Assembly: GCF_047511655.1 (NCBI RefSeq) | Contig: NC_133386.1 | Coordinates: forward strand, 124,367,866 to 124,431,865 | Reading direction: 5' to 3' | Length of the DNA: 64,000 bases | Source of the DNA: Castor canadensis | Taxonomy: Eukaryota > Chordata > Mammalia > Rodentia > Castoridae | In this document: in pieces, positions 1 through 11,933 of the stretch | Layout: each line of letters begins with the position of its first letter | How positions within the stretch are numbered: the stretch's first letter is position 1 | Notes under the pieces: model-generated | What the model was told of the DNA's origin: nothing | The model's database searches: none | The model's input: only the letters and a program-made list of their open reading frames with translations | Made by a program: the position numbers and the translations under genes

Positions 1-499
1 ACGTGGTAGAAGAGGCTGCTCACTTTATGGTGGCCAGGAACCAAAAAGAGACAGAGAAAGGGGCCATGGTCCCAATATCCCCTTCAAGGACATGTCCCCT
101 GGTGACATAACTTCTTTCCACTAAACCCCACCTCGTGAAGGTTCTATCACCTCCAAATAAACCCATCATGGAAACCAAGCCTTCAACACATGAGTCTTTG
201 ACTTTATTTAAGATACAAACCATAACATCCAATTACCTTTTTTTTTCTTGTATTTCTTGTGCTTCTATGTTGAGATTTTCACATCTACTTGATCAGGTTT
301 CTCTACCACTTTTATGGAGTGTCCTTTTTCAACTTTCTCCTGAAGATGTGTCTTAGTGTGTCAGTTTATTGTTCAATGTTGACTTGAATTCTGGGTGAAC
401 ACCATCACAGCATAGTCTCCCTATAGTTTATTTGTGATTAATGACATTGGGCACAGTGTGACCACAGCAGAGCAGAGACATACACTATTTCTGCAGGCT

Positions 500-1860
500 C
501 TGCAAGAGTGAGGACACTCTAACAGTGCAGGCAGGTATGGTGCAGACAGCAGTGGGTATAGGGTACATACAGTGTGCTGCTCCTACTGTGGGAGTGGTGG
601 CTCCTGTTGGTGATGGTGGCCTTCTCAGGCATATTAATGCCAGCTCTGATGGCACCTGTAGTAGAGAGGGCCCTCCAAGGTGAGTGTCCTCTGACCATTC
701 AGTAGTACAGGTTCAGACACTGCATGGGGGGAGGCAATTGTAGGAACCACAGCACCCCCTCTGTGGGGTTTATAGCCATTCCAAATAGCAGTGCTGGTCA
801 GACAAAATGTGGGCAAGCCTGTGGTAAGAAGGACATAGGTACAGTGGCAGCAAGAACTATGGTGTTCTACTCTGCTGGTGACAGGGAACACCAAAAGCAG
901 AATGGCAACTGGTGCTGGGTAAAGTTTCTCTGGGCCCTCTTTGGCCATGTGTACCCAAGTGCCAGACTTTTCTCCCCTAACCCCCATTCCTTCAGTTATA
1001 GTGAGTGCCTGGGGTAGGAACACAGCCAGAACTATGCAGTCACTCAAGGCCTTTTCTATACATTCCTGTGTGCAGGCCAGCAATGAGAAACATGGAGTTC
1101 CCTCATCCCCATCAGTAATAGGCACCTGAGTGCTACACAAGGGTAAGGGTCATTGGAAATCGCATTGGCACCTGCCTTTAGTCCTGGCCTTTGCATGAGT
1201 CCACATGTGACTGTCCATGCCTATGGACTTAGGGCAGGTATGATAATTTCCTGGCTCACCAAGGCAGCACCCATCACCCCACAGACACCATGCAGGACAC
1301 CCAGTGGGCTTAGGTCACAGTTACTCTACTGAGCCAAGTTGGGTTTGCAGAACAGCTACCCCCAAGCCAGTGCCATGGAATGTCTCTGAGGTCCCAGAGA
1401 TGGGACTATGAAGGAATTCTGGCCCCTAGAGCAACCCAAACTCAGACAACAGCTCATCACTTCTCCAGATGGCTCCTGGCTACAGCACCTGAGGGCTCTC
1501 TGGGAGGTGATGTGAAACTCTTTTCTGAAGCCAGGCTACTGTGCAGGTTTCAGGCTATTTATCTAAGCAGGCTGCAAGCCTGAGGCTTGTGGAATTTTCC
1601 TGTACTAGGGTCACCAGTAGTACTTGCTAGAAGTTCTATCTCACCCTTATCCCTGCAAAAGAGAGATGTCTCTCAAACTTAAGGAAACATGCTACTTGCT
1701 GTCCATGAGAATTACCATAAAGTCCAACTACAATCCAGCTAGCCCTTAGCTGTACTATTCTAGGCTTACTCTCTATTGAGCACCAGACTGGCATGGAGAG
1801 CATTTTGATCCCGGGGCTTCATCACCACACCCAGCTTGAAAAAGCTATGGTAGAATACTA
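500..1860. repeat. Unclassified GC-richer block, possibly an ancient L1 5' region
   Basis: This block is clearly richer in G+C than its AT-rich surroundings and carries the longest open frame in the window (168 codons, minus strand, 634-1140). That frame shows no recognised domain and its composition looks like chance. The part at about 1590-1860 reads like degraded 5' UTR text of old mammalian LINE-1 elements, but I can only say this from resemblance. It could also be an old LTR or unique sequence. Confidence 0.3.
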
Positions 1861-2739
1861 ACTAGTAAGTCTAGAGGGAATGATCAAGTAAGAAAATTAC
1901 CATTTTGTAACTACACATTCATATAAATACATTTCAGGGAACATATGTGTATTATCTCCAGTCAATTCTTGCCTTTCCCTTAATTCTTCTTGTCTTATTA
2001 TTGCTTATTCTTTAACATCTCTTACTTTAAAATTCTTTTTGTATATGTGAAAATAAGCTATGCATAACACAAAGTGATGGCCAATATTATAGTAACAACT
2101 TGCTCAGGGGAATACAAAAGGAAAGAAGCATTTATAAAAATTAAGGAGGCTGCACAAAAGATGTATCTGAGCTCAGTATAAAGTTAAATCTAAATTCCAC
2201 TCAGAGAGCGTTCTTATCACGAAGGTGACATTTTAGAACTATGAAACACTCAAAGCTTAAGAAATTAGATAGGAAGATGAGAAAAAATTGAAATATGTCC
2301 CTAAAAGTTTCTGGATGACAAAGATAAAAATATGTCAGTATTCACTTATGTGTCTTTAAGAATATGGAATTTGAGTGGGAAAAGAAGTGATTTGAGTTTT
2401 TTGTTTTCTTTCTTCATGAAGCATGCATTTTATCTTAAACCAGCTCACTAGTGCGTTACATCTTTGGGTCAGACTGGGCAATATTAGGCCATTTGACCTA
2501 ACAACCTGGGAACTTATGAATGGCAGTGATAAGATGCTGACTCCTGATATGGCTCTAATGTCTGTCACAACATGAAAGGTGTTCACTTGACTGACACAAG
2601 ATAGAATCAGATCAACAAAAGACATGCACATCTGATTGACTGCAAGGTTGGAGAGCATTCAACTTAACAAGTAAAATAAGAAACCTGCCACAATTGTTTC
2701 CTCTCTTGGTATCAGCTTGGGAAGGGTTCCTTTGATAAA

Positions 2740-3065
2740 TGGCCTTATTAAGATACAATTTGCATAGAATGCGATTCACCCACTAACGTATACAATTCCA
2801 TTTTTAGTATATTAATAGGATTATGCAGCCATTACCACAATCTAATTTTAGAACACTTTTTTTTTTCATAGGAGTGGGGTTTGAACACAGGGCTTCATGC
2901 TTGCAAGGCATACACTCTCCCACTCGAGCCTACAGTTCAGAACATTTTTATCTACCGTGAAAGAAGCCCCAAACCCATTAAGCTGAACTTACCACTGTCT
3001 GTACCCCATACCCCAGCCATAAGTAACCACTAATATACATCTCTCTGTAGATTTTTCTGTAATAG
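2740..3065 (-). repeat. Ancient L1-like 3' end, antisense, split by a SINE
   Basis: The two halves, about 2740-2860 and 2944-3065, read like the antisense 3' region of an old mammalian L1 (text about the cat-atta-ccacaatctaattttagaac pattern). They are separated by an ID-like SINE. The words at the break, AGAACACTTTT and AGAACATTTTT, are near-identical and look like a target-site duplication of the SINE. Confidence 0.5.
2862..2943 (-). repeat. ID-like tRNA-derived SINE, antisense
   Basis: A poly-T start is followed by reverse-complement ID-like text (GGGTTTGAACACAGGGCTTC, then a degraded A-box region). It is inserted in an older L1 relic with a probable 11-bp imperfect target-site duplication. 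Confidence 0.65.
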
Positions 3066-3409
3066 GCAATTACCTTTAAATTGCCATGCATGACCTATCC
3101 CACTGAAATCCTTTTTATTTTCTTTACATTATCATAAGAACAAGGAAAAATGGGATAGAGCCCTCAAATGCATGGGTGGATATCCAAACAGTAGTAGCAG
3201 GATAAGCAAAAGAGATGTGATTTAGTCAGTAGCATCTGATGGTTTAAATAAAATCACCAAGCAGTGAAGCTTCAGAAATGGCAGATTGTAGTATCATTTA
3301 CAAGAGTCCAGTGCTGATAATTTTAAATATAAAATACTTGAAGCAGGCTTAGATTGCAGATATTTCTTGTGCTCACAAGAACAGCCACACTTGCAACCAG
3401 GGCTATTTG

Positions 3410-3560
3410 CAAATTCAATTCCTGACTCACTGCTCACTCACGACCTGTGTGACTCTGGGCAAGTACAGGGATTAATGGTGGCACAGACTTCATCGAGTCC
3501 CACATGTAATGTTGTGAGGACTAAGCTTGGCACATGGTGCTCAGTATATGTCACTGCTGT
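3410..3560 (+). repeat. MIR-like relic
   Basis: The order 'tgtgtgactctgggcaagt ... gttgtgaggact ... cacatggtgctcagta' follows the core and 3' part of mammalian-wide MIR SINEs. It is degraded. Confidence 0.45.
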
Positions 3561-5689
3561 TTTATCACTTCTAATCATGTCAAATTCCAAAGTAGACTTC
3601 ATGGAGATGTCAACTTGCCCCGTGCCACATTTGATGGGTATTTTCAAAGTATTCAAAGAAGTTTCCTGCCATGAAAGCAATGGCTGGGGACTGAAGATGC
3701 TGTAATGTAAAGGAGCAAGAGTAACATTGATCAAGTATGATTAAGAATAGACTGTAAGCCAGTCTTCAGTTACTTTATAGCCATGTGTTCTATAAATTAC
3801 AGAAGTGCTAATTTATTATTCTCACCTAGCACTCGTGTAGCAGATTTTTTCCCTTTTTCTATATTAAAAGAAGAAATAAAGCTTAGATAATGGTATTACC
3901 CATGTGTAATAAAAATATAGTAGCAGAGCATAATGGAATATATATCATCATTTATAACTGAAATGTTTATATGCTAAGCATGTGACTTTTAAATCTGTAT
4001 GAACTGAAATCGTGATTTGGTTTTGTGTCCATAAGTGTAAGGAAGTGTAACCACACCGATAATTCCATTACTTTCTCTTTAATTCCAATATAAAAAAAAA
4101 AGCTTTTGCTAATAAGACTATGTTAGATAATTTTATTTCTTAGGTATTGTGTATTTTCTGTCCTTTAAAAAGTGTGGTGTTCAGTATTATTATGTCCCAA
4201 TCAGATAACTCATGATACACAACATTTTCATACTTGGGAAATGTTAACACATTACATTCCTTATTTTAAGACATAAAAGAATTAGAGACAACACCTTTTC
4301 ATTTTCCTTTGATGCTTGAAACAATGTAAATGATGTGGTTTGCATGCAACCCCATTTTGGGCCCCAGAGGCCACTCCATCATCCATCTGTATGTACGTCT
4401 CCACCCCAGGCTTTCTTCCTCTTGGCATTGTTTTGTATTTGCATGAAAATCATTATTTTTTTTTTGCATGAAGCGATCTGTAATGTTGAAGATAAATGTC
4501 TAACATACCTTGCAATATCATGTGCCATTAATCCTTACATGGTATTTTTCTTTTATTTTCAGTTACTGAAGTTTAAATATGCTTGAAATGTAAAAGTAGC
4601 ATGAAACTGGAGTGATGCAAGAATATTTGATGCTCCTTTAAAGATTATCATTTTTTAACTGGGAGGATTTAGGGGCAATTTCCAACCTTTGGAGGCCAAT
4701 CCTCAATTGCAATTAGGATAAAACTGTTGAACACAGGTACTGGGAGCAGAGTCATAAATTCTGAGATAGCTATCCTTTCTCCTGAGAATGTCTTTATAGT
4801 GATTTAATGTGAAATATATAATTTTCCCCTGACTTCACAAAGTGTTAAGTATTAAACATTACTTTTCATAAAGTCTTCTTACTGAGACATAAAATTAAGT
4901 TCTGCTGACTTTACTGAAAGGTCCTAATACCTAAAAAAGGAATAACTTACTGAATGACAACATTAACATTTTAGTACTTTAATGTTTCTTAAGTGACTAT
5001 AATTACCAAAATGGATATTTAATAAAAGAGTACATGAGTACATAAACAAAGTAAGTTATTTGTACCATTTTGTCAAGCTTGAAATCCCTAAAGGCAAAGT
5101 AAATCCCACCAATGGGACAAAATGCATACATCCACACAAGGGCTCTTTCCTTCCTAGTAACCACCTTGCTGGCTCTACCAAGTGCCATTGCTAAAAGTGC
5201 TTTCAAATACCCCTTTCCAGATTACCTTCACAGCCTTTAGCACATTGATTTTAAAATCTGTGTGGGTAACAAACCTTGTTCCTTGGGGAATGATGCTATT
5301 TTTTTAGATAGCTAAAAGACCCAGAAAGCCAAATCAGTCAAATAAGGATAGTAATCAAGTTTATGAAATATTTTTAAATTACATGTGAATATGCATGGCC
5401 AATAGCTTGTAAAATGGCTGTGAATACATAACCCAAAGAAGCATTTATATAACAGCAGCAGGGGAATAATGGAGTTTTCATAAGAAGACTTCTAGACAAG
5501 CACATAATAAGCACTTGAATGAATAAATTTCAACTATAGTCTGTATCTATGCATTATTTTTAATTCAGTCTTGTTTAAACTAATAGAATGGTTTACAATT
5601 TTAAAGACAGTCATAAAGAATATAGCTGAGTGACTGTCATTTCTCCCTTGCTGAGTGTATGCCAAGTTAAAACCACTTTAATAGCTTTT

Positions 5690-5815
5690 GGTTGACTATA
5701 TCCTGGCTGTTACCAACTAGCTCTGTAATATTGTCATGGGACTCAATCTCTCTCTGGGCTTTGGGCTCCTGCTCTACAAAATGAGGGCTTGAAGCTAAAC
5801 TAGCTTTCGAATGAA
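5690..5815 (+). repeat. MIR-like relic
   Basis: The text 'ctctgtaatattgtcatgg...ctcaatctctctctgggctt...ctacaaaatgagg' follows the MIR core. Both ends are indistinct. Confidence 0.45.
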
Positions 5816-6009
5816 AATGTCTTACCATAATTATCATATATCTGTGTGTGAGACTAAAATTATCCTATATCATAAAACTTCATGCCTCTCTGTACAATTT
5901 TCATTAAACCCAAGCTAAAATAACTCAAATTTAAGTTACTTAAAAAGATACCTAGCAATTGAGAATACTAGTTTTTCCAACAGTCTTTTCTACCTAATGA
6001 TGAAATTTT

Positions 6010-6165
6010 TATAGCATTTTATGTTTATATTGTCTTATGTGAATCTAACAACCCAAGAACTGCTATCATTACTATTCTCATCTTGTAGATGAGGATACTA
6101 AGATTCAGAGAGATTGTCAAAGGTGACTAGCTAGCAAGCTGCAGAGCCAGGACAAAGATCTTCCA
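6010..6165 (-). repeat. MIR-like relic, antisense
   Basis: The text 'cttgtagatgaggatactaa', then a 'cagagagattgtcaaaggtgac' segment and 'gcagagccaggac', is the reverse complement of the MIR core. It lies about 250 bp upstream of the first DLG2 exon in the window. Confidence 0.55.
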
Positions 6166-6411
6166 ATTCAGACTTTTTCCCTCCAACACCATTTATCTAA
6201 GCAGACTTTGAGTATAAGGCAATTTTTACAAGGTGGCACGATTCAGAATTTACATTCCTTGAAAATAAAATCTGCCTTTAAAACCCTTCATAGGTGTCCA
6301 CTTGCGTCACTACAGCTCTCTCTGCTTTTACAGACTAGTTGTTTTGTCAGCATGAGTGTGACAACAATTAGACGTCCCCTGTTTTTGCCCCATGCCTTTT
6401 CTCCTTCACAG

Positions 6412-6511
6412 TCATTCAATGACAAGCGTAAAAAGAGCTTCATCTTTTCACGAAAATTCCCATTCTACAAGAACAAGGAGCAGAGTGAGCAGGAAACCAG
6501 TGATCCTGAAC
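6412..6511 (+). CDS. DLG2: DLG2 alternative HOOK exon A (SFNDKRKK type)
   Basis: This 100-nt exon encodes a basic segment starting SFNDKRKKSFIFSRKFPFYK and ending SEQETSDPE. The segment lies in the HOOK region between the SH3 and guanylate-kinase-like domains of PSD-93. It is bounded by CAG at 6409-6411 and GTAAGT at 6512. It starts in phase 0 and leaves one extra base (C). That base gives Arg when joined to the exon at 17680 (PERGQED) or Gln when joined to the cassette at 10171 (PEQHVSS). The homologous basic insert of DLG1/SAP97 is known to bind protein 4.1 and helps membrane targeting; the same role here is inferred. It is one of two alternatives, the other being at 7346. DLG2 rather than a paralogue is called because of the KSFIFS spelling and the downstream C-terminus. 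Confidence 0.95.
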
Positions 6512-7345
6512 GTAAGTAGATTCTCGAAGATAATGTCACATGCCACACAAGAGAAAACTATCCTTCACGGGCAACACGCATGAAATAGGTTCTCCCACGG
6601 CACATGCCTAGGCAAACAACACGGTAGGCAGGCAGGTCAGGTCTTACTACTGTGACCAGTGTTGGACTGCAGTCTGGACCCTTTCCTTCATGAGGCTCTT
6701 CTTTGTAGAAGGCACTGGCAAGGGACTTGCTGCAGCTCCCACCAGCATTTCTCTGTGACCAGGACAAGTCAGGTGTGCCTTTTCTGTCATGCAACTCTCT
6801 AGGGCTTGAGGCAAATTTCTCTTCTGGGCATAAATATTTGATTCCATTTCCACATAAATTTTTTGGAATGCTAGCTAATTGGGAGCAATTAATCAACATT
6901 TGTTGACTATTGGTACAATTGCTCACTCTTTCACTTCCAGAAAACATTAAAGACTTGCTGAGGAGTGAGCTTGTATTGGTGAATACTAAACTTGAGAATT
7001 CGATGCAAAATTTGGAGGGGATCATTCCTCTAAGTCGAACACTTCTGTGATGGGGGACGAAATGGAATTTGATGAATCACATTTTATTATTTTCATTTTT
7101 ATTGTTTTTTTTAATCTTCTGCTTAAACCTTTCAAGTTGATATGCAAATCAGAAATTTCCTTCTTAAGTCTCAGCCCAGGGAGCTGGGGGTGAAAATTCT
7201 TTCAAAAGAAGAGCAAGTGGGATCCAGATTGTTCAGGCAACACGGTCTGTCATGGTAGTATCCATTTCAACTCCACTGACTTCTTCCTTCCTCTTCCGTG
7301 GCTGTTCTTCCTCTCTCATTGCTCTCTCTGGGGACTTCCATGCAG
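6512..7345 (+). other. DLG2: DLG2 intron between the two alternative HOOK exons
   Basis: This intron is 834 bp long and has no recognised transposon, which is unusual for this window. Its last 80 bases contain a long C/T-rich tract (about 7277-7330) with many TTCTTCC and CTCTCT words before the CAG at 7343-7345. The tract suggests polypyrimidine-tract-binding protein control of the following exon. Confidence 0.7.
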
Positions 7346-7391
7346 GACATCCCCGGATTAGGTGACGACGGTTATGGAACAAAGACTCTGA
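7346..7391 (+). CDS. DLG2: DLG2 alternative HOOK exon A' (DIPGLGDD type)
   Basis: This 46-nt micro-sized exon encodes DIPGLGDDGYGTKTL and leaves one base (A). It is bounded by CAG at 7343-7345 and GTAAGT at 7392. The spare A gives Arg on joining to the exon at 17680 (KTLRGQED) or Lys on joining to the cassette at 10171 (KTLKHVSS). Both joins match the style of known DLG2/DLG1 isoforms. Its entry and exit phases equal those of the exon at 6412, so a transcript needs exactly one of the two to stay in frame. The insert is short, acidic and glycine-rich, unlike the basic partner exon, so the choice changes the charge of the HOOK region. It is too short to stand out as an open frame and was found by reading the splice sites. 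Confidence 0.93.
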
Positions 7392-10170
7392 GTAAGTTTC
7401 CAGGAATGGTCACTGTAACTTTTCTTTTTCTTTCCTTTTGAGTTTGGCTTTTGTTCCTTTTCTTGAGGGCCTTTCACTCCTAGCATGCACAAGATACAAG
7501 TTTTATTTGTTACCTAGCTGTGAATGCTCCTACAAAATAATTTTCACTCATTTTGTTCTGCATGTCAGCATTTAAGCAAAGTGTGTCAGGCACTCTAACT
7601 TCTGTTGCAGTTAACACCTTCCCTTTCTGACCATGTGATATGGCCAGCATGGTCCTGATGTCCACTGCGTCCATCACTTGCTCTACTGCCTAACTCCTCC
7701 CAGAGAGCAAGAAACCATGTTGAAAGAAAGGGTGAGCTAAATGTTCTAGAACAGCCAAGTAGAAATATACTTCATGTGCTTTCTTCTGATTTTTCAACAT
7801 GGAAATATTTAATGACCTTGCCAGATTCCATAATTGAGTTATACTTTGCGATTAGTAAAGGAGCTATTTTGTGATCAAAAGGAACATGCATTCTCAAAAA
7901 GTAATTATTAAGCTATTTGATCTTCTATGAATAGTTCTTCTTTATTAACGTTGATTGATTTTTTTTCTCTGACTTGCAGTGACCCTGCTTGAACCGTTTG
8001 TATGAGAAAGTTTTAGATATGTATTAATATCTTTTTCTATCAGCGATTTCTTAGCTATATTACATTAGCAGATCTTCATTTTGTAGTTCAGAATAATAAG
8101 TAAAAAAAATTAGACCTTTACATTTTCTGCTTATTCATGTCTTTGGTCTGTGTCTCATTGCACTTAGCAATTTAAAAATAATTATCATATGTATCAATAT
8201 CCTAGACTGTGATTTTGCTTTTTTTTTTTTAATACTAATTCATTTGTGCAGACACCAATGAAATGAAAACAGAACTTTGTGACTTTTGCAACTGTATCAC
8301 ATGTTCAATTTTATTTTGCTTTAATTTAGCTGCTATGGGCAATATTTTTAGAAGCTGATTGTTTCATTTTATAAAATAAAATAGCATGGAGCTGGGCTTA
8401 GCTTTCAAGGGCTATTTATATAACACCTTTCATAACTCAAGCTGTTGATTTGGAGTAGTTTTTTGTACATATGTATACGTAGGCAATCTGATCAAGAATA
8501 CTAATCTCCTTAAAGATGGAAACTTTATCTTTGAATTACTATATAGAATATATGAAATTTTTCTTCAATTAGTGGCTAAAATTTCAATACAGATTTTAAC
8601 ACTATCTGCCTAACATCAAGCACCACCAGGATGAATTTCTAAATTTTCAATTTGGGAGGGAAAAGAAGCATTTTAATATATTGTTAATAATAAGCATCAT
8701 TAATTAAACATTGTTATTGTGATTTTGTGTCAAAATGAGTGAAGCCCTTTAAATCCACAATGTCCAGGTGTGTTTTTACTCTTTAAAAATGGAGCAGCTT
8801 TAGTGAATAAAAATGAAAAACAAACAGAAAGCCCTGTCACCCCCAATTTGAGGTACATAAGATGATAATGTCCGTGAAGATACACTGTTGGTTATGCGTC
8901 TTGGCTGTCTTTGCAGTGAAAGAAAGCAGGCTTGCACAGGTTCATCCAGTCTCCTTTCCCTAGTGTCCAAATTAACTACGCACTTCTGGCCATAGATCCA
9001 CAAAAAGAGAAATGATTTGTGTGAAATTAACTCAATGCTTAATTTTCATTAGCTTCACATTTTAAAACTAATTTACTCAGCTCACAAGAACGCTCAATAT
9101 CAAAGCATTTTAAGGCACTTTTTTAGTGTGCCTTCTCTTTTTTAAAAACTGAAGTATTACCAAGGAGCTTCAAAAATCAAATAGTCTCATATGCTTCATT
9201 TAACTAACGAATATATGAGGAAGGTGAAAAGCCAATAGGTTGATCTTAAACAGTACAGGTGAAAGAAAATGACTTTGGAAATAAAAGCTCTAATTCTGGT
9301 ACATAACCAACACACACTTCTCTGTTATGTCAGCTAAGCTATGTTTGTATGAAAAAACAATTTGGAGTATCATAGAACAAACAAGCCATTCAGAATAAAT
9401 TAAAAACATACTTCATGCCAGATCCTACACTGGATATCAGCCATTTATCTCCAGCTTGCTCCATTTCTTCCAGATTCCAATAGCTACCCAATAAGGATCT
9501 TAATATAAAAACAAGGAAATATGGAACTGATTCATGAAGCAAATCAGTTTTTCAGGGACTCACTTCTTTCTCCAAGATTTTCTACTCACTCACTGAAGCA
9601 GGAAATACCAAAAATCCTTTTTCATCCTTAGCATTATTTCGCAAAGTATTTAAATAGAAATAAAATTCAAGGGATTCCAGGGATCAATTAACAATTTGAA
9701 ATGCAGTGTTCCTGAAAAATAATTAAAGGCTAAAATAGAGAAACAGAAAAGCCTGCAAGAAAACAGGGCCTATCTCCCAGAAACTCCTGAATTGCTGATG
9801 AAGAAAGTAGTCAAGACACACTGGCCTTTGTAACACAAATCTGGAAAATCAGACGTATGAAAGGGTCTTGGTATTTATAAAAAGAAAAGTGTCTGGGTTG
9901 ACCTAATTCATTTTTTTGTAATTAAAGGCACTTTCCTTATTTATTTGTTAGAAGGAAGAAACGAAGTCTAGTAGTAGTTTCCTGGAAATGGTGATAAAGT
10001 TTTCATCTTCCTTGTCTGATCTGAATTTTCTTCATGCAGTCTCTTCTGCGCCTCAGCCTCTCACTTGCCTTTTGCTCACGTTTCCTGTAGCCTTGCATGG
10101 GTGTATCCTTTCTGTTCTGGCTGCCCTCCAATGCTTGGTATCTCTTTAATTTGCTGTGCTGTTCTTACAG
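7392..10170 (+). other. DLG2: DLG2 intron before the 42-nt cassette
   Basis: This is an AT-rich intron without an obvious recent transposon. GCATG at 7483-7487 and TGCATG at 7559-7564, downstream of the short exon, and TGCATG at 10094-10099, upstream of the cassette, match the RBFOX binding word. Otherwise nothing gene-like was seen. Confidence 0.65.
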
Positions 10171-10212
10171 AACATGTTTCTTCTAATGCCAGCGATAGCG
10201 AAAGTAGCTGCC
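10171..10212 (+). CDS. DLG2: DLG2 optional 42-nt HOOK cassette (HVSSNASDSESSC)
   Basis: The exon is exactly 42 nt and keeps phase 1 on both sides, so it adds 14 residues when included and leaves the frame unchanged when skipped. It encodes (Q/K)HVSSNASDSESSC plus the first base of an Arg codon. It is flanked by CAG at 10168-10170 and GTAAGT at 10213. The serine- and acid-rich segment corresponds to HVTSNASDSESSY of DLG1, a known alternative HOOK insert. The SDSES run would suit acidophilic kinases such as casein kinase 2; this is an inference. It lies between the alternative pair (6412, 7346) and the first constant exon (17680). Confidence 0.93.
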
Positions 10213-11663
10213 GTAAGTTATTGCTTTGGTTTGCAGTTCTTTTCTTTGCAATTGCTCCATTGCCTGTGGTGGTCATTTCAGATTTTTATTGTTTTTCTTT
10301 TTTTATTGCTACCTTTCATCATCCTTATCCAAAGCAAATGGCTTGAAGTGAAATCAACATTTGATGCGAAATAATACAAAAGACACTAGGGCCATCAGTG
10401 GACCCTTATGTGATTTGTGCAGGCAGGAGCAGTCTTGTAACATCAATTCCATTCTCAACTGGTTGTGACCCCATGATTTAATTCTCAAAGGGAATGTGCA
10501 AGAAAAGACAACATCGTGGATTTTGACATTTTACCCTCCCCCAAAACATCATGGATAAAACTCCCTGCAGGAGGGTAGAAAAGTCATCATGAGTTTATTT
10601 TCTTCCTCATTTTGCTTTTCCCCTTCTCTCGAGAGAATTTTTTTTTTTTTGTAAATGTCATGTTCCTTTAAAATTGGGCATGAATCTTTTATATCACTTT
10701 TGCCGTGGCGAATATTTTAAGGTAGATACTGTATCTATGTATCTGACTTTATATGGGGGATAATTGGGAAAGTGATAGAAAGATTTCATCCTCTAATGTT
10801 GAAGGAACTCCCCCTTTTTTTTTTTTTTTTTTGAAAATGTGAATAGATCTTCTTGCATCAGAAAGCTTAACTGGAAAGGTAGGTAACTATCTAAAAATTA
10901 TTTCTGGTCTTTCTTTAGTCACCTCAAGCCATTTGATTAGTGCGTAGAAATATTCACCAAACATATCCTTTTGATCAGTTCTCGTGGTTTCTTACCATCT
11001 ATTTAATGGTAATTAAGTGATCAATTATCACTGGGATCCTTGCAATGTCTATAATATATTAATTTTTTACTCTTTAGTGAAATGTTTTACCTAAAAAGCA
11101 ATTACCAAGGACATTAGAAATCTATAGCTCACAGCTACCAAGGCAGAAATTGGCATTGTCTTTTCTTTAAATACTTTATTAATTGAAAAATAAAATTAGT
11201 TGGTATATTTTTCCTCATTATGGCATAATACTTCACAAAACCATGCCTTTTTGAGATGGAGTGCCAATTAGTGTTCTTGGATTATGATAAATACAATTTG
11301 GATTTTGAGAAAGGCTTTGGAGAATCAGATTGGTGACCAGCAGAATAAAAGCAAAGAGAGGAATGGTGGCAGCAGGTGGGAGCCAGAGGAGGAAGGTGAT
11401 ACAGACCAAAGAATGAAGTGACTGAAGTTGTGATAAGAGATACAATATGTTAGAATCACCTATGCTTCTTATTGATTGAAGCATTTAAAGGGCTGTTTTC
11501 AACCCAACTTCAGAAAAACAAATTGTCTTGCCCACTCTTTTTTATTTTAAACTCAGAAATCAGGCTAAGAAGAGGTGACCAAACCTTATCTTTCTGACTT
11601 CTGGGCCACCCTCTATTTAGTACGAGTTAAAAATATAATTTACTTGTTCGGTTTCATGATTAA

Positions 11664-11754
11664 TTATTTTTGTGGGGCTGTAGATCAAACCAAGGGCCTT
11701 GTACATGCTTTACAAGCACCCTACCACTGAACTACATCCCCAGCCCTTGGTTTT
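11664..11754 (-). repeat. ID-like SINE, antisense
   Basis: The text 'GGGCCTTGTACATGC' ... 'CCACTGAACTACATCCCCAG' is the reverse complement of a rodent ID element, which derives from a tRNA gene. Confidence 0.75.
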
Positions 11755-11933
11755 CAAGATTCTGTAGTGCTCAGTTTTCAATTTCTGGGTTTGTGCCTCT
11801 ATCCAATAGACAGAGATATAGAAAAGGAAACATGTCTTGTTCTTCAATCATTTTTATGGAAAGTATATATTAAAAACTGCCTTTTCCTTTGAAAATCACA
11901 CCTTTTAAGAGTATTTTAAGAGTAATTTAAGAC

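Larger units (their letters stand above)
1..6411 (+). other. DLG2: Upstream DLG2 intron (3' part)
   Basis: This is inferred to be the last part of the intron before the first HOOK-region exon; the upstream SH3 exons were not found here. It ends in a pyrimidine-rich tract and CAG at 6409-6411. It holds a GC-richer block at about 500-1860 (separate entry), an antisense L1 relic split by an ID-like SINE (2740-3065) and MIR-like relics at about 3410, 5690 and 6010. The remaining stretches (1-500, 1860-2740, 3560-5690) are AT-rich and show no recognisable gene. Confidence 0.7.

Noticed and set aside
634..1140. 168-codon open frame on the minus strand as a gene
   Set aside because: There is no recognised domain, no splice or promoter context, and the frame lies in a GC-rich block where long chance frames are expected.
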